DNA of 64,000 nucleotides. It comes from Thalassotalea sp. G2M2-11 (GTDB lineage Bacteria > Pseudomonadota > Gammaproteobacteria > Enterobacterales > Alteromonadaceae). The position numbers were made by a program, and so were the translations under genes. The stretch is from the NCBI RefSeq assembly GCF_017168195.1, contig NZ_JADNYL010000002.1, forward strand, positions 186,001 to 250,000, in the 5' to 3' direction. This document shows, one piece after another, positions 29,783 to 40,914 of this stretch (positions are counted from its first letter, which is position 1; the number at the start of each line of letters is the position of its first letter). The notes under the pieces are model-generated. The model did no database searches, had not been told where the DNA came from, and was given only the letters and a program-made list of their open reading frames with translations.

Positions 29783-31228
29783 TCAATCTTCGACGAGCAC
29801 ACCCCAAACATCGTGTTCATCAGCGTGGATAATTTGCACCCAGACCATATCACCCGGTTCAACATCGTATTGATCTGATAAATACACTTTACCATCAACT
29901 TCCGGTGCATCCATGTATGAACGCCCTACTGCGCCAAGCTCATTCACTTCATCAATCAATACTAAATATTCTTGACCGATACGTGCCTGAAGTTTTTCTG
30001 CACTGATTTGTGCTTGCACCGCCATAAAGCGCTGTAGCCTATCTTCCATCACCTCTTCAGAGACATGATCTGGGAGATCATTTGCCGTGGCTCCCTCTAC
30101 CGGTGAATATTTAAAACATCCAACACGATCAAGCTGTGCTTCACGCAAGAAATCAAGTAACTCCTCAAACTCTTGTTCCGTTTCACCAGGAAAGCCAACG
30201 ATAAAAGTCGAGCGAATTACCAACTCTGGGCAGATCTCTCGCCACTTTTTAATCCGTTCTAATACACGGTCAGCACTACCAGGGCGCTTCATTAATTTTA
30301 AAATACGTTTATTAGCATGCTGAAATGGAATATCTAAGTACGGTAAGATTTTACCTTCTGCCATCAGAGGAATTATGTTATCGACATGCGGATAAGGGTA
30401 AACATAATGGAGACGTACCCAAACTCCCTGTTTTGCCAATTCTTCACATAACTGCTGCATATGGGTTTTGACTGGCATGCCTTCATAAAAATCAAGCTTG
30501 TGCTTAACATCAACACCATAGGCAGAAGTGTCTTGAGAAATCACTAACAACTCTTTAACACCAGCATTTGCTAAACGTTTTGCTTCACCTAACACATCAC
30601 CAACAGGGCGTGAGTCTAAATCGCCACGCATCGATGGAATAATGCAGAACGTACAACGATGGTTACAGCCTTCAGATATTTTTAAATAAGCAAAATGCTT
30701 AGGTGTTAGCTTAACACCGTGATCAGGAATTAAATCAACGAATGGATTGTGCTGTGGTTTTTCAAGATGCTCATGCACTTGCGTTAATACTTCATCATAA
30801 GCATGTGGACCAGTCACCCCCAAAACGTTAGGATGAAGCTCAATAATCTCGTCTTTCTTCGCACCTAAACAGCCTGTGACGAGCACTTTGCCATTTTCTT
30901 TTAATGCTTCACCGATAGTATCAAGGGATTCTTGTACCGCTGAGTCGATAAAACCACAAGTATTCACAATCACCATGTCGGCATCATCATAGCTAGGAAC
31001 AACATCATAACCTTCGGTGCGAAGCTGAGTTAAAATTCGCTCTGAATCCACTAAGTTTTTCGGACAGCCAAGACTCACGAAGCCCACCTTTGCAGCGCGC
31101 TCAGTGCTATTTTGAGCGGTATTTGATGCCGATTTAGCCTGTTGAACTTCAACAGCCTGCTCTTCTAGCACCTTTTTAGGGGTATCAAGCGTAGTAGTTT
31201 GTTTGGGGTCGAATTTTTCTACAGTCAT
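29783..31228 (-). CDS. rimO: Ribosomal protein S12 methylthiotransferase RimO
   Basis: RimO is a radical-SAM enzyme that methylthiolates an aspartate of ribosomal protein S12. The 481 residues include [32 protein letters not shown] and TGCLGAK (the three Cys of the UPF0004 cluster). The radical-SAM motif is [16 protein letters not shown] and a C-terminal TRAM domain is present. Compared with E. coli (441) it has an extra N-terminal segment of about 38 residues rich in Ala, Gln, Glu and Thr, without similarity I know. No alternative start with a good site is obvious nearer the core. The 3' end is directly adjacent to a transposase remnant but the reading frame is intact. Confidence 0.96.
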   Translation of the reverse strand: MTVEKFDPKQTTTLDTPKKVLEEQAVEVQQAKSASNTAQNSTERAAKVGFVSLGCPKNLVDSERILTQLRTEGYDVVPSYDDADMVIVNTCGFIDSAVQESLDTIGEALKENGKVLVTGCLGAKKDEIIELHPNVLGVTGPHAYDEVLTQVHEHLEKPQHNPFVDLIPDHGVKLTPKHFAYLKISEGCNHRCTFCIIPSMRGDLDSRPVGDVLGEAKRLANAGVKELLVISQDTSAYGVDVKHKLDFYEGMPVKTHMQQLCEELAKQGVWVRLHYVYPYPHVDNIIPLMAEGKILPYLDIPFQHANKRILKLMKRPGSADRVLERIKKWREICPELVIRSTFIVGFPGETEQEFEELLDFLREAQLDRVGCFKYSPVEGATANDLPDHVSEEVMEDRLQRFMAVQAQISAEKLQARIGQEYLVLIDEVNELGAVGRSYMDAPEVDGKVYLSDQYDVEPGDMVWVQIIHADEHDVWGVLVED

Positions 31229-31265
31229 GGTATAGCGTATTCACTTGGCGTTTTAAATGGCGCGT

Positions 31266-31271
31266 ATTATA
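31266..31271 (-). promoter_or_regulatory. Probable -10 box upstream of rimO
   Basis: A perfect TATAAT on the minus strand is followed by the GC-rich discriminator ACGCGCC, 37 bp before the rimO start. The -35 region is weak. Confidence 0.5.
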
Positions 31272-31499
31272 CGTAGTTATCGTTAAATTTAATACGAAAA
31301 TTTGACGTTGCCGCCTTCGGCGAATTTATCCAGTTTTATGAGGAAGGAGAGAGGTAAATACGCAGCGAATCGCTTTAACAATTTCATCTGGCACAATAAG
31401 TTAAAATTATAAAAAATCGAATTAGTCTTTCATCGCAAATTGATTTAAAGTAACGTTAATTGATTTTTTTTTCTGTGTATTTATCAACAATAGAATATT

Positions 31500-31766
31500 A
31501 TGAAATGCCCTTATTGTAACGAATATAATTTTCCCATTAATAAACTATTTTTTAAAAAGATGGTGGTATGTCCTCACTGTAATAAGAAAGTTGGCATTAA
31601 GTCGGCATTGATTAAATCAATTTTCTGGTGCGTACCAATCCTTCTTTTACATAATTTTATAGTAATTGAAATCATCCCACAGGATATGCAATTGTTTGCT
31701 CTAGTGTTTTACGGCTTTAGTTTACATATGTTATGTAAACATTTAGTAAAAACTAATGATGCATAG
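31500..31766 (+). CDS. Small membrane protein with N-terminal zinc ribbon
   Basis: The 88-residue product begins MKCPYCNEYNFPINKLFFKK and contains a second CPHC, so two CxxC pairs form a probable zinc ribbon (residues 3-27). One or two hydrophobic helices follow (FWCVPILLLHNFIVIEII and LFALVFYGFSLHML). The gene is AT-rich and isolated. The layout resembles small zinc-ribbon membrane proteins of unknown function that are common in Alteromonadales. I cannot assign a role. Confidence that it is a real gene comes from the ordered Cys pairs and helices. Confidence 0.65.
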   Translation: MKCPYCNEYNFPINKLFFKKMVVCPHCNKKVGIKSALIKSIFWCVPILLLHNFIVIEIIPQDMQLFALVFYGFSLHMLCKHLVKTNDA

Positions 31767-32115
31767 TCTTTAATGCATAAAACTTAATAGTTCTCTTTAA
31801 ATTTATCACCGCAAACCATTCAAGCTATTCGCTCAACAAAGCCTGAACCACAAATAACCATTAAGTTACTAGAACAAGATGAGCCACATGCTGCTGCTAA
31901 GCTACTGTGTTGCGACCTTATTGAATTCTATTTGCTATGAGAAAAATTAAGAATTAGCGCATCAACGCTTGGCAGGCACTTATTTACTGTGCGTTCTCAA
32001 AGTTTAGATACCCCATTATTCAACAAAGCTAAGTGTGAGAGCATTAAAATCAAATGGTGATTATGTTCAATGGTTTATGCCCTCTGGTTTTTCTTATTGC
32101 TAGGTTATCGAGATA
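31767..32115 (+). other. Gene-free stretch with a possible decayed coding fragment
   Basis: One frame from about 31789 reads without a stop for some 47 codons and includes SPQTIQAIRSTKPEPQITIK followed by a Glu/Ala-rich stretch. It ends at TGA 31940 and has no start codon or ribosome site. A second short open stretch follows in another frame. It could be a fossil of an unidentified gene or chance. I see no RNA gene or repeat here. Confidence 0.3.
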
Positions 32116-33066
32116 TCATTTTGACATATCTAAAAACGACTTGGCTTGCTTTAATATAGTTTCATCCGATAAATCATGGGCACGAAATAATATCTTATCG
32201 TTTTTAATCAAAATCAGCTCGGGTAATTCATTCACCGTATATTGATAAAACCAAGTGTTACTTTTATCAATATCAACACGATAATCAATGGCATACTTTT
32301 TCTGATAGGCCTTTTTGTCTTGCTCACCTGTCCATAACCGAGACACTAGGCCATGCCAGACTACTTGAGGATATTGCTCAGCTAAAGTATTTACGCCGTG
32401 TTGAGTATCGATACAGCGCTGCGATATGGCGGGGCGAGAATCTTTTAAATACCAGTCGCACCAAGTAGCAGTAAAAAATAGCGCATGAACGCGATCATCA
32501 TTCAACGCGATAGATAATTTTTCTTCGTTATCATTAAGTTGCTCTGCATTTAGAAAATCAACGGTTTTATGTTGAGCTAACAGCGCTAACTTATTATCAA
32601 GTGATTCAGTAGCCTTGTGCCCTAAATGCACTAGATTCATCTGCTTATCAAACAATAAATGATAAGGCGTGCCAGTAAAATGAAATGCCTTAGCAAGGTC
32701 GCCATTGGTGTCAATTGCGGTTGGCATTGTCAGGCCTAACTCTTTTATTAATTCATCCACTGAGTGTCTGTCATCATTGATACCAATATTAATACCGATA
32801 ACCGCGATTGCATCACCATACGTTTGCTGAACATGTTCAAAGTGTGGCATTTCTTTTAAACATGGCTGACACCAAGTCGCCCAAAACTTCAAATATACCG
32901 GTTTTTGACCTAAATAATTTGCTAACGTTACCTGCTCCCCCGAAATAAGCGTGATTTTCTGCGCTAATAGCTTATCAGGCAAATTACTCGCATTGACTTT
33001 TGGTGTAGCCACAAATACTACTACCCCTAATAACACACTAAAAATAACATTAATCATATCCATCAA
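32116..33066 (-). CDS. Exported double thioredoxin-fold protein (TlpA-like)
   Basis: The 316-residue protein has an N-terminal signal peptide (about 1-26). It carries a TlpA/AhpC-TSA type domain with the redox motif FWATWCQPCLKEMPHF (WCxxC). A second thioredoxin-like domain (about 170-316) has the site FFTATWCDWYLKD, where only the first Cys of the pair remains. The second domain probably lacks classical oxidoreductase activity and may serve binding. It is the last gene of a minus-strand group with two small membrane proteins (33092 and 33548). Periplasmic disulfide or thiol handling is likely; its partner is unknown. Confidence 0.8.
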   Translation of the reverse strand: MMDMINVIFSVLLGVVVFVATPKVNASNLPDKLLAQKITLISGEQVTLANYLGQKPVYLKFWATWCQPCLKEMPHFEHVQQTYGDAIAVIGINIGINDDRHSVDELIKELGLTMPTAIDTNGDLAKAFHFTGTPYHLLFDKQMNLVHLGHKATESLDNKLALLAQHKTVDFLNAEQLNDNEEKLSIALNDDRVHALFFTATWCDWYLKDSRPAISQRCIDTQHGVNTLAEQYPQVVWHGLVSRLWTGEQDKKAYQKKYAIDYRVDIDKSNTWFYQYTVNELPELILIKNDKILFRAHDLSDETILKQAKSFLDMSK

Positions 33067-33091
33067 CTTATTTAATAATTAAAAATTTTCT

Positions 33092-33466
33092 TCAAACGAT
33101 CAGGCTGGCAATACCCAACAACGACACCACGGCAAACAATGTAGTGGAGGGAAATCGCAACGGATGAATATTACCTTTGCGAGCAACTAACACACTTAAC
33201 AGCGAAAAAGAGACATTTAATACACTTAAAAAGACCACTAGCTCAGGTTTATCAGGGTTAAGGGCGACAAAGCCATAGCCAAAAGCCATGAAAAAAGTAT
33301 ATAAGGTAGTTATATGCCAGCAGTAATAATTGAGCCATTTAGAAGCAATAGGTAATTGAGTACCTGCTAACAATGGTGCAGCAACACGAGGCCCACCAAT
33401 AAAGGTATGCACCCAAAAAGTAACACCACTGGCCAATACTGCTGCCCATAATAAATAAATTTTCAC
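33092..33466 (-). CDS. Four-helix membrane protein of unknown function
   Basis: The 124-residue protein is almost entirely hydrophobic, with four predicted helices (about 3-22, 45-68, 73-92 and 105-123). It includes the segment YYCWHITTLYTFFMAFGYGF. The WH...T arrangement in the second helix resembles ASWHLVTLFGWALGI of the next protein upstream (33548), so the two may be distant paralogues. The gene lies 25 bp before the thioredoxin-fold gene. I do not recognise the family. Confidence 0.6.
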   Translation of the reverse strand: MKIYLLWAAVLASGVTFWVHTFIGGPRVAAPLLAGTQLPIASKWLNYYCWHITTLYTFFMAFGYGFVALNPDKPELVVFLSVLNVSFSLLSVLVARKGNIHPLRFPSTTLFAVVSLLGIASLIV

Positions 33467-33547
33467 TCTGCGCTCCTAAATAATTTTAATGAAAAATATT
33501 CATGTAAAATAATATCTGTTAAGCACTACTGTGCCACTCAATAACAC

Positions 33548-33937
33548 TTATGCTAGCCAAGAAAGTACAGCAATTATCGTTAAAATGATCCAACCAGGGT
33601 GTTTTCCTTTGGTCGCATATAACACCAAAATAGCGCCGCTCAACATCACCAATGAAATCACATTAGTGATCCAGATTCTTGTAGCCAAAATATCGCCGTC
33701 AGCATCAGCTATGGAACATAAGATAATGCCTAGCGCCCAGCCAAATAAGGTCACTAAATGCCAGCTAGCCCATAATATTCTCACTTGCCTAACCGATAGA
33801 ATATTTCCACCTTGATTTGGCACTATACTGTGACTACGTAGCTTATTAAAAATCACTAGTTCACCTAATGTTGAGTGAACTAGCCCAAGAAGAATGGCGA
33901 TAATACCGGCAGCTATTAACATTGCTTCCCCGCTCAT
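33548..33937 (-). CDS. Four-helix membrane protein of unknown function
   Basis: The start MSGEAMLIAAG (33937) is chosen because AAGGGAG lies just upstream; an earlier ATG (33979) has no such site. The 129 residues form four helices with a conserved-looking NILSVRQVRILWASWHLV in the middle. It shares the Trp-His-x-x-Thr feature with the protein at 33092. It is the first gene of the minus-strand group 33937-32116 and divergent from the LysR gene at 34061, which probably regulates the group. Function is not known to me. Confidence 0.6.
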   Translation of the reverse strand: MSGEAMLIAAGIIAILLGLVHSTLGELVIFNKLRSHSIVPNQGGNILSVRQVRILWASWHLVTLFGWALGIILCSIADADGDILATRIWITNVISLVMLSGAILVLYATKGKHPGWIILTIIAVLSWLA

Positions 33938-34060
33938 TTTGACTCCCTTAGCTGATAACTTGCTCATTAATATATTCATTAGTATACCGAATAAATCATT
34001 TGCAAGAAGTGCAGGTTATTCACTATATTAATGAAAATAATTCACAATTAATTCTTTGAT

Positions 34061-35002
34061 ATGGATAAATTTAGAGCATTGACGCTTTTTTCCACCACAG
34101 TAAAAACAGAAAACTTTACTGAAACCGCAAAGCGACACGCAACAGATCCCTCTACGGTCAGTAAAGCAATCAAGCGTTTAGAAGAGCAGCTTGGACTACA
34201 ACTATTTAATCGTTCCACTCGCCAATTAAAGCTTACTTCTGCCGGCAAGCGCTATGCAAAAACCATCGAAGAACTACTGCTGAACCTTAAAATGCACGAA
34301 GAGGAGCTAAAGCAAGATTCTCTCGACATTAAAGGTAACTTAAAAATCAACTTGCCTGTTTCTTATGGGCGCCAATATATTCTGCCGATGCTGTGTAAAT
34401 TCAGAGAAGCCTACCCACAAATCCAATTAGATGTGCATTTTAGTGATGAGTACATGGATATGATCAAAGAGTCTATCGATATTTCCATTAGAAGTGGCAC
34501 TATCTCCGATAACAGGCTAATTGCCCAAAAACTTTCACCGATCCGTTTTGTGCTTTGTATCAGTACCAAAGCCGATATCGCCAATGAAATAGAGATCACA
34601 CAAAAGTGCTTAGCTACTTTCCCTTGGATATTGTTTCGTTTTAAACAAACAGGAAAAACGATGCCAATCGATTTTGCTTACAAAGGAAAACGTATTCGCA
34701 TAGAGCCAAGCAGCAAAACGATTGTAGACGATGGTGAGGCTATGGCAGAGTTTTGCGCGGCAAATGCAGGAATTGCATTGATGCCGCACTTTATCGCGAA
34801 AAAATGGGTCAGTAACAATCAATTGAAAGTGATCGCGACCTTAGATGAATCAAATACCATTGACTCTGGGGTGTATATTATCTACGCAAAACGAGAACAC
34901 TTACCCCAAAGGCGCAGAGTATTTATTGATTTTGTCAAAGCGTATATTGAAGCATTAGGCGAGTCACCTCAGCAAACCTGGCTGGATTCATCAACAAGCT
35001 AA
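34061..35002 (+). CDS. LysR-type transcriptional regulator
   Basis: This 313-residue LysR regulator has an N-terminal winged helix (MDKFRALTLFSTTVKTENF; STVSKAIKRLEEQLGLQLF; NRSTRQLKLTSAGK) and a two-lobed effector domain from about residue 90. The CrgA-like subclass is suggested by VSYGRQYILPMLCKF and DISIRSG. It is divergent from the membrane-protein and thioredoxin group, the classic LysR arrangement, so that group is the likely target. The effector is unknown. The short AT-rich gap between the divergent starts would hold the operator. Confidence 0.92.
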   Translation: MDKFRALTLFSTTVKTENFTETAKRHATDPSTVSKAIKRLEEQLGLQLFNRSTRQLKLTSAGKRYAKTIEELLLNLKMHEEELKQDSLDIKGNLKINLPVSYGRQYILPMLCKFREAYPQIQLDVHFSDEYMDMIKESIDISIRSGTISDNRLIAQKLSPIRFVLCISTKADIANEIEITQKCLATFPWILFRFKQTGKTMPIDFAYKGKRIRIEPSSKTIVDDGEAMAEFCAANAGIALMPHFIAKKWVSNNQLKVIATLDESNTIDSGVYIIYAKREHLPQRRRVFIDFVKAYIEALGESPQQTWLDSSTS

Positions 35003-35092
35003 ATTAGGTGTGATCAGTTTCTAGCAATAACTGTCTTATGCCAAATAAGCAATCATCAAAAAAGTAGAGTGAATGTTTGTAAAAGTAGTATT

Positions 35093-35145
35093 AAACGTTC
35101 CTGCTCCATTGATGCGAAAAATTAGCAAATGGCGTAAGAACGTTT
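35093..35145. repeat. Interrupted palindrome between lysR and truB
   Basis: AAACGTTC/GAACGTTT outer arms and CCATT/AATGG inner arms are arranged symmetrically with 5-nt internal loops. It lies between the convergent ends of the LysR gene and truB and may serve as a bidirectional 3' hairpin. No clear T-run is present. Confidence 0.45.
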
Positions 35146-35158
35146 ATCTTAACTCAGT

Positions 35159-36112
35159 TTATAAAGCATCAAGCACGGTAATGCGTTTAGGCGCAACTAA
35201 ACCGTTTTCATCAATAACCCCAACGCCAATAAACTCTTCATCAGCATCTTCATGGCTATCAACAAACACTTGTACTAAGCCATCTAATGGTGCATCACTC
35301 GCCTGCACAGGATTACCATGACGCAAGTAGTTTGCAGACATATCATCAACACATACTTTAGGCATGTCACCACAAGCGGTATTCATTGGTAATAGTAATG
35401 GGTCAAGTAATTCAGACGGCGCCACATTTTGCTCTTTTGCCTGAGTTAGCAATAACTCTAATTGCTCAAGCGTGACCATTTTATCTCTAGGATAACCGCC
35501 AACAGCAACACGTCTTAATTTTGCAACGTATGCTCCACAACCAAGTAACTCGCCTAAATCATCAACAATCGTACGTATATAAGTACCTTTTGACACATGA
35601 ATTTCCATGTCTACTTCATCATGTTCAAAACGTAAAAGATCTAATCGATATACGGTAATATCACGTGCTTCACGCTCAACTTCAATGCCTTCTCGGGCAT
35701 ATTTATAAAGTGGTTGTCCATTATATTTCAAAGCAGAATACATAGAAGGTATTTGCTTACTAGCACCACGAAAGCTTTCTAACGCTTGGGCTAATTGCTC
35801 TGCACTCACATTAACAGGCTTTTCGGATACCACTTCACCATCGGCATCACTGGTCGTTGTTCTAACGCCAAGTTTCGCTGTTACTTGATAGGTTTTATCG
35901 GTATCCAACAAAAATTGAGAGAACTTGGTTCCCTCACCTAAACATATTGGCAACATGCCGGTCGCTAATGGGTCGAGAGCTCCGGTATGTCCAGCTTTTC
36001 GAGCAAAGTAAATGCGTTTAACTTTTTGCAAGGCATGGTTCGATGACATTTCAAGCGGTTTATCAAGCAATAATACCCCATTAACTGCGCGCCCTTTTCT
36101 TCGTTTAGCCAT
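35159..36112 (-). CDS. truB: tRNA pseudouridine-55 synthase
   Basis: TruB forms pseudouridine 55 in the T loop of tRNAs. The 317-residue protein (E. coli 314) shows [18 protein letters not shown], the catalytic Asp in [38 protein letters not shown] and a C-terminal PUA-like part. It follows rbfA by 4 bp at the end of the rimP-nusA-infB-rbfA-truB operon. The rpsO-pnp pair that often follows truB in gammaproteobacteria is absent here; a LysR gene comes next. Confidence 0.97.
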   Translation of the reverse strand: MAKRRKGRAVNGVLLLDKPLEMSSNHALQKVKRIYFARKAGHTGALDPLATGMLPICLGEGTKFSQFLLDTDKTYQVTAKLGVRTTTSDADGEVVSEKPVNVSAEQLAQALESFRGASKQIPSMYSALKYNGQPLYKYAREGIEVEREARDITVYRLDLLRFEHDEVDMEIHVSKGTYIRTIVDDLGELLGCGAYVAKLRRVAVGGYPRDKMVTLEQLELLLTQAKEQNVAPSELLDPLLLPMNTACGDMPKVCVDDMSANYLRHGNPVQASDAPLDGLVQVFVDSHEDADEEFIGVGVIDENGLVAPKRITVLDAL

Positions 36113-36116
36113 TTAC

Positions 36117-36518
36117 TTATTCGCCCGCTGACTCATCTTCATCTTTTGCTGAATGCTTACGCTCATCATCAGCGATCGCTTGATTTACCAAGTTGGTCAT
36201 TCGCACACCTTCCACCATGGATTTGTCATAGACAAATCTCAGCTCAGGCATGATACGAGCTTTAATACGCTTAGCTAAAAGCGTACGAATAAAACTTGCC
36301 GCTTCATTTAAAATATCAACCGATTTATCAACATTTTGACCTTCTAAGGTAAAAAAGGTGACAAAGATCTTGGCATAAGCAAGATCTCGCGTCACTTCGA
36401 CTGCAGAAACCGTTACCATACCTAAACGTGGATCTTTCACTTCACGTTGAATGATCATCGCTACTTCTTTTTGAATTTCTTGCGCAACTCTATCGGTGCG
36501 AGCAAATTCTCTTGCCAT
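36117..36518 (-). CDS. rbfA: 30S ribosome-binding factor A
   Basis: RbfA assists late 16S rRNA maturation and binds free 30S subunits. The 133 residues (E. coli 133) begin [20 protein letters not shown] and contain the KH-like core ([22 protein letters not shown], split by strands) and an acidic tail. It lies 170 bp after infB, with a terminator-like hairpin between, and 4 bp before truB. A cold-shock role is known from E. coli. Confidence 0.96.
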   Translation of the reverse strand: MAREFARTDRVAQEIQKEVAMIIQREVKDPRLGMVTVSAVEVTRDLAYAKIFVTFFTLEGQNVDKSVDILNEAASFIRTLLAKRIKARIMPELRFVYDKSMVEGVRMTNLVNQAIADDERKHSAKDEDESAGE

Positions 36519-36544
36519 GATAAAACTCCTTTCTTTGGAGATAA

Positions 36545-36567
36545 AAATGGAGGCTTAGCCTCCATTT
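36545..36567 (-). terminator. Terminator-like hairpin between infB and rbfA
   Basis: AAATGGAGGC and GCCTCCATTT pair perfectly around a 3-nt loop, and on the minus strand the stem runs into TTTTTAT. It would reduce read-through from infB into rbfA-truB. Confidence 0.75.
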
Positions 36568-36688
36568 AAACTTACTCTTAATATGTGCTATAGGCTTATA
36601 GCGCTAGTCAAATCAACTCGTATCGATACCGGTAAGCAGTTGAAATACAACACTTAACTCACGATAGAGTCAATAGATAAGCGATTGA

Positions 36689-39358
36689 CTATAGCGAACG
36701 CTTAACTTCAACGGTTTCAAATACTTCGATTTGATCGCCAACTTTTACGTCATTATAGTTCTTAACACCGATACCACATTCGGTACCATTACGCACTTCT
36801 TGTACATCATCTTTGAAACGACGAAGTGATTCTAGCTCACCTTCATAGATAACAACATTATCACGTAATACACGAATTGGCGCGCTACGTTTGATGGTAC
36901 CTTCTGTTACCATACAACCAGCAATTGCACCAATCTTAGGTGATTTGAAGACATCACGTACTTCTGCAAGACCAATAATTTCTTGTTTAAATTCTGGTGC
37001 AAGCATACCACTCATGGCTTGTTTAACTTCATCAATCAAGGCATAAATCACACTGTAATAGCGTAAATCAACACCTTCAGATTCAATCACTTTACGTGCA
37101 GTCGCATCAGCACGAACGTTAAAGCCAACAATAATCGCATTTGAAGCTGCAGCTAAGGTTGCATCTGTTTCAGTAATACCACCCACACCTGAACCAATAA
37201 TTTTCACTTTAACTTCATCGGTTGAAAGCTTAGTTAATGAGTCAGAAATTGCTTCTAATGAACCTTGTACGTCAGATTTCAATACAATATTGACTTCAGA
37301 AACATCGCCTTCTTCCATGTTAGAGAACATGTTTTCAAGTTTCGATTTTTGTTGACGTGCTAGTTTCACATCACGGAACTTACCTTGACGATATAGCGCC
37401 ACTTCACGGGCTTTTTTCTCATCTTTAACCACGGTAGCTTCGTCACCAGATTGTGGAACACCGCTTAAGCCAAGGATCTCTACTGGAATTGAAGGACCGG
37501 CAGTTTCAATTAACTTACCATTTTCATCACGCATAGCACGAACACGACCGTATTCTAAACCACACAAGACAATATCACCTTGGTTTAACGTACCTTCTTG
37601 AACAAGTACCGTTGCAACAGGACCACGACCTTTATCAAGTTTCGATTCCACTACAACACCGTTAGCCATTTTATCAACAACAGCTGTAAGCTCTAATACT
37701 TCTGATTGTAGTAATATTGAATCTAATAAGTCATCAATACCTAAGCCAGTTTTAGCAGATACATGAACAAATTGTACGTCACCACCCCAATCTTCAGGGA
37801 TAACATCGTGCTGTGACAACTCTGTTTTTACACGATCTGGATCAGCAGTTTCTTTATCCATTTTGTTAACGGCAATAATAATAGGTGCATCTGAAGCTTT
37901 AGCATGCTGAATAGCTTCAATTGTTTGAGGCATTACACCATCATCAGCCGCAACCACAATAATAACTATATCGGTTGCTTTTGCACCACGTGAACGCATG
38001 GCAGTAAACGCTGCGTGACCCGGTGTATCTAAGAAAGTGATCATACCATGACCAGTTTCTACGTGATAAGCACCAATATGCTGAGTAATACCACCCGCTT
38101 CACCTGCGGCAACTTTTTCTTTACGAATATAATCAAGTAATGACGTTTTACCATGATCAACGTGACCCATTATTGTCACAACCGGTGCACGAGTAATAGC
38201 TTCTCCCGACTCACCACGATCTGATAGTACTGCTTCTTCTAAAGCATTCTCTTTAACAAGCACCACTTCGTGACCCATTTCTTCTGCAACTAATGCTGCT
38301 GTTTCTTGGTCTATCACTTGGTTGATTGTTGCCATTGCTCCCATCTTGAACATAGCTTTAACCACTTCAGCACCTTTAATTGACATTTTATTTGCCAATT
38401 CTGCCACTGAAATTGTTTCACCGATGCGAACTTCTTTCGTTTTCGTCTCAACAGGTTTTTGGAAGCCATGTTTTAAGCTTTGTGGCGCAGAAAGTGTTTG
38501 CTTACCTTTGCCTTTAGCTCTATTTCTATCTTGTTGATTGTTCTTTTTCTTCTTCTTACGACGATGACCACCATCTTCTGCCGAGTCAATCGCATCTTCC
38601 GCTTCTTGTGCGTACTTAGAAGAAGTTAAGTGTACAACTTCTTTTTCTTTCGCTTTACGTTCAGCTTCTTCTGCTTTCCAACGAGCCTCATTTTCTTCAG
38701 CAAGTTTTTTCGCAGCTTCCGCAGCAGCTTTAGCTTCTGCTTCTGCTTTTTCTGTCGCTTCTTTTTCCGCTTGCAAACGTAATGCTTTTGCTTCTTCGCT
38801 TTCTACAGGCTCCGAATGCTCAACTTTTTCATTTTGCCCAGCTTTTGCTTTTGCAGCTTGTTTAGCTTTTGCTTCAGCTTCCGCTTTTGCTCTTGCTTTA
38901 CGCTCTGCTTCAGCAGCTGCTTTTGCTTCAGCTTCGGCTTTTGCCTTAGCTTCGGCTTCTGCCTTGGCTTTAGCTGCTGCTTCCGCTTCTTCTTTTGCTT
39001 TTGCTTCAGCTTCCGCTTTTGCTTTCGCTTCAGCTTCGGCAATTTGCTGTTCTTCTAATTCACTACGCTTAACATAAGTACGCTTTTTACGTACCTCTAC
39101 TTGCACAGATTTTGCTTTGCTACCGCTACCCATGACCAACGTAGATTTTTTCTTACGGCTTAATGTCATTTTATTTGGTTTCGCTGCGGAATCATCACCG
39201 TGCTGTTTTTTCAGATGCTCTAATAGCGACTCTTTTTCTTCTTGAGAAATTGTATCGGCTGCTTGTTTTTTCACACCAACGTCAGCCAATTGGCTTACCA
39301 ATCTTTCGACCGGTGTACCTATTTCTTTGGCAAGTTCTTCTACTGTTACAGATGCCAT
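36689..39358 (-). CDS. infB: Translation initiation factor IF-2
   Basis: IF-2 is the GTPase that brings initiator tRNA to the 30S subunit and joins the subunits. The 889 residues (E. coli 890) begin with the IF2_N motif [21 protein letters not shown] long low-complexity Ala/Lys/Glu coiled region follows (about 100-240), then a second IF2_N-like segment. The G domain has [31 protein letters not shown] and NKMDK. Domains II to IV complete the protein, with the fMet-tRNA-binding C-terminus. It lies 20 bp after nusA. In E. coli alternative internal starts give shorter isoforms; I did not identify a convincing one here. Confidence 0.98.
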   Translation of the reverse strand: MASVTVEELAKEIGTPVERLVSQLADVGVKKQAADTISQEEKESLLEHLKKQHGDDSAAKPNKMTLSRKKKSTLVMGSGSKAKSVQVEVRKKRTYVKRSELEEQQIAEAEAKAKAEAEAKAKEEAEAAAKAKAEAEAKAKAEAEAKAAAEAERKARAKAEAEAKAKQAAKAKAGQNEKVEHSEPVESEEAKALRLQAEKEATEKAEAEAKAAAEAAKKLAEENEARWKAEEAERKAKEKEVVHLTSSKYAQEAEDAIDSAEDGGHRRKKKKKNNQQDRNRAKGKGKQTLSAPQSLKHGFQKPVETKTKEVRIGETISVAELANKMSIKGAEVVKAMFKMGAMATINQVIDQETAALVAEEMGHEVVLVKENALEEAVLSDRGESGEAITRAPVVTIMGHVDHGKTSLLDYIRKEKVAAGEAGGITQHIGAYHVETGHGMITFLDTPGHAAFTAMRSRGAKATDIVIIVVAADDGVMPQTIEAIQHAKASDAPIIIAVNKMDKETADPDRVKTELSQHDVIPEDWGGDVQFVHVSAKTGLGIDDLLDSILLQSEVLELTAVVDKMANGVVVESKLDKGRGPVATVLVQEGTLNQGDIVLCGLEYGRVRAMRDENGKLIETAGPSIPVEILGLSGVPQSGDEATVVKDEKKAREVALYRQGKFRDVKLARQQKSKLENMFSNMEEGDVSEVNIVLKSDVQGSLEAISDSLTKLSTDEVKVKIIGSGVGGITETDATLAAASNAIIVGFNVRADATARKVIESEGVDLRYYSVIYALIDEVKQAMSGMLAPEFKQEIIGLAEVRDVFKSPKIGAIAGCMVTEGTIKRSAPIRVLRDNVVIYEGELESLRRFKDDVQEVRNGTECGIGVKNYNDVKVGDQIEVFETVEVKRSL

Positions 39359-39378
39359 CTATTTAGTTCCCCCGGGGA

Positions 39379-40875
39379 TTATTCTTCGTTAAACCAGCAA
39401 ATATTACGCGCGGCCATGATTAACTCACCCGCTCTGGTTTCATCTAATTCTTCAATGTCTGCAAGCTCATCAACACCCTGCTCAGCCAAATCTTCTAGCG
39501 TGATCACACCTCGACTTGCTAAGACAAATGCTAAGTGGCGATCTAACCCTTCTAACGCCAATAAATCTTCAGCTGGCTCAGCATTTTCAAGTGATTCCTC
39601 ACTCGCTAATGCTTGTGTTGTTAACGCAGCTTTTGCTCGCTCACGTAATTCTTCAACGATATCTTCATCCATACCGTCAATTTCGAGTAACTCAGCAGTT
39701 GGGACATAAGCTACTTCTTCTAAAGAGGTAAAACCTTCTTCCGCAAGTAAAGTTGCAAAGTCTTCGTCGATATCTAACTGCTCTGTAAATAAGGTTAATA
39801 CTTTGTCATTTTCAGCTTGATGTTTTTCATTCATATCATCAACTGTCATCACATTCAGCTCCCAACCAGTAAGATTACTAGCTAAGCGAACATTTTGACC
39901 GCTACGACCAATGGCCATAGCAAGATTACCTTCTTCAACCGCAATATCCATTGTGCCCTTGTCTTCATCAACAATGATTGAAGCAACTTCTGCAGGAGCC
40001 ATTGCATTAATGACAAATTGTGCTGGGTTATCATCGTATAAAACGATATCAACACGCTCACCGCCTAATTCACCCGACACAGCTTGTACACGAGAGCCTC
40101 GCATACCGACACAAGCGCCTACTGGGTCAATACGCTTATCGTTTGATTTTACAGCAATTTTAGCTCGAGAGCCTGGATCACGTGCAGCACCTTTGATCTC
40201 AAGCATTTCTTCGCCAATTTCAGGTACTTCAACACGAAATAGCTCAATTAACATTTCAGGTTTTGTACGTGAGACAAATAATTGTGCACCTCTCGCTTCT
40301 GGCTTAATCGCATAAAGTAAACCACGAACACGATCACCTGGACGAAAAACTTCACGAGGTAATAAATCATCACGATAAATAATGGCTTCAGCATTATTAC
40401 CTAAATCTAAAATGACGCTATCACGGCTGGCTTTTTTCACCACACCTGTGATTAACTCACCGACCTGCTCTTGATAAGCATCAACAACTAAGGCACGCTC
40501 AGCTTCACGTACTTTTTGTACAATAACTTGCTTGGCTGTTTGCGTGGTAATTCGGTCAAACTTTACAGACTCAATTTGCTCTTCGACATAGTCGCCAACA
40601 TTAATCGAGTCATCATCATATTGTGCAGCAGCTAGGCCGATTTCAGCATAAGGGTTTTCTAATGCATCATCAGTGTCATTGACCACTAACCAACGTCTGA
40701 AGGTATCGAACTCACCTGTTTTACGATCGATACTCACACGAACAGCGATATCGCCTTCATACTTTTTCTTAGTGGCAGTTTCTAATGCGGTTTCCATTGC
40801 TTCAAAAATGCTTTCGCGAGGCAATGCTTTTTCATTAGATACGGCATCTACAACCAGTAAAATTTCCTTACTCAT
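39379..40875 (-). CDS. nusA: Transcription termination/antitermination factor NusA
   Basis: NusA binds RNA polymerase and nascent RNA and modulates pausing, intrinsic termination and antitermination. The 498 residues (E. coli 495) comprise an N-terminal polymerase-binding domain ([20 protein letters not shown]), S1 ([20 protein letters not shown]), KH1 and KH2 ([34 protein letters not shown]) and two C-terminal acidic repeats. The gene sits between rimP and infB. The terminator-like hairpins in the rimP leader would be natural targets for feedback by NusA. Confidence 0.98.
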   Translation of the reverse strand: MSKEILLVVDAVSNEKALPRESIFEAMETALETATKKKYEGDIAVRVSIDRKTGEFDTFRRWLVVNDTDDALENPYAEIGLAAAQYDDDSINVGDYVEEQIESVKFDRITTQTAKQVIVQKVREAERALVVDAYQEQVGELITGVVKKASRDSVILDLGNNAEAIIYRDDLLPREVFRPGDRVRGLLYAIKPEARGAQLFVSRTKPEMLIELFRVEVPEIGEEMLEIKGAARDPGSRAKIAVKSNDKRIDPVGACVGMRGSRVQAVSGELGGERVDIVLYDDNPAQFVINAMAPAEVASIIVDEDKGTMDIAVEEGNLAMAIGRSGQNVRLASNLTGWELNVMTVDDMNEKHQAENDKVLTLFTEQLDIDEDFATLLAEEGFTSLEEVAYVPTAELLEIDGMDEDIVEELRERAKAALTTQALASEESLENAEPAEDLLALEGLDRHLAFVLASRGVITLEDLAEQGVDELADIEELDETRAGELIMAARNICWFNEE

Positions 40876-40914
40876 GCTACTTAGCCTTAATTAATCGTTA
40901 TAATTTATCATCTA

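Noticed and set aside
38803-39058. Long overlapping ORFs antisense and out of frame in infB
   Set aside because: They arise from the low-complexity Ala/Lys/Glu repeat region and have Phe/Cys- or Lys/Gln-only composition; they are shadows of infB.
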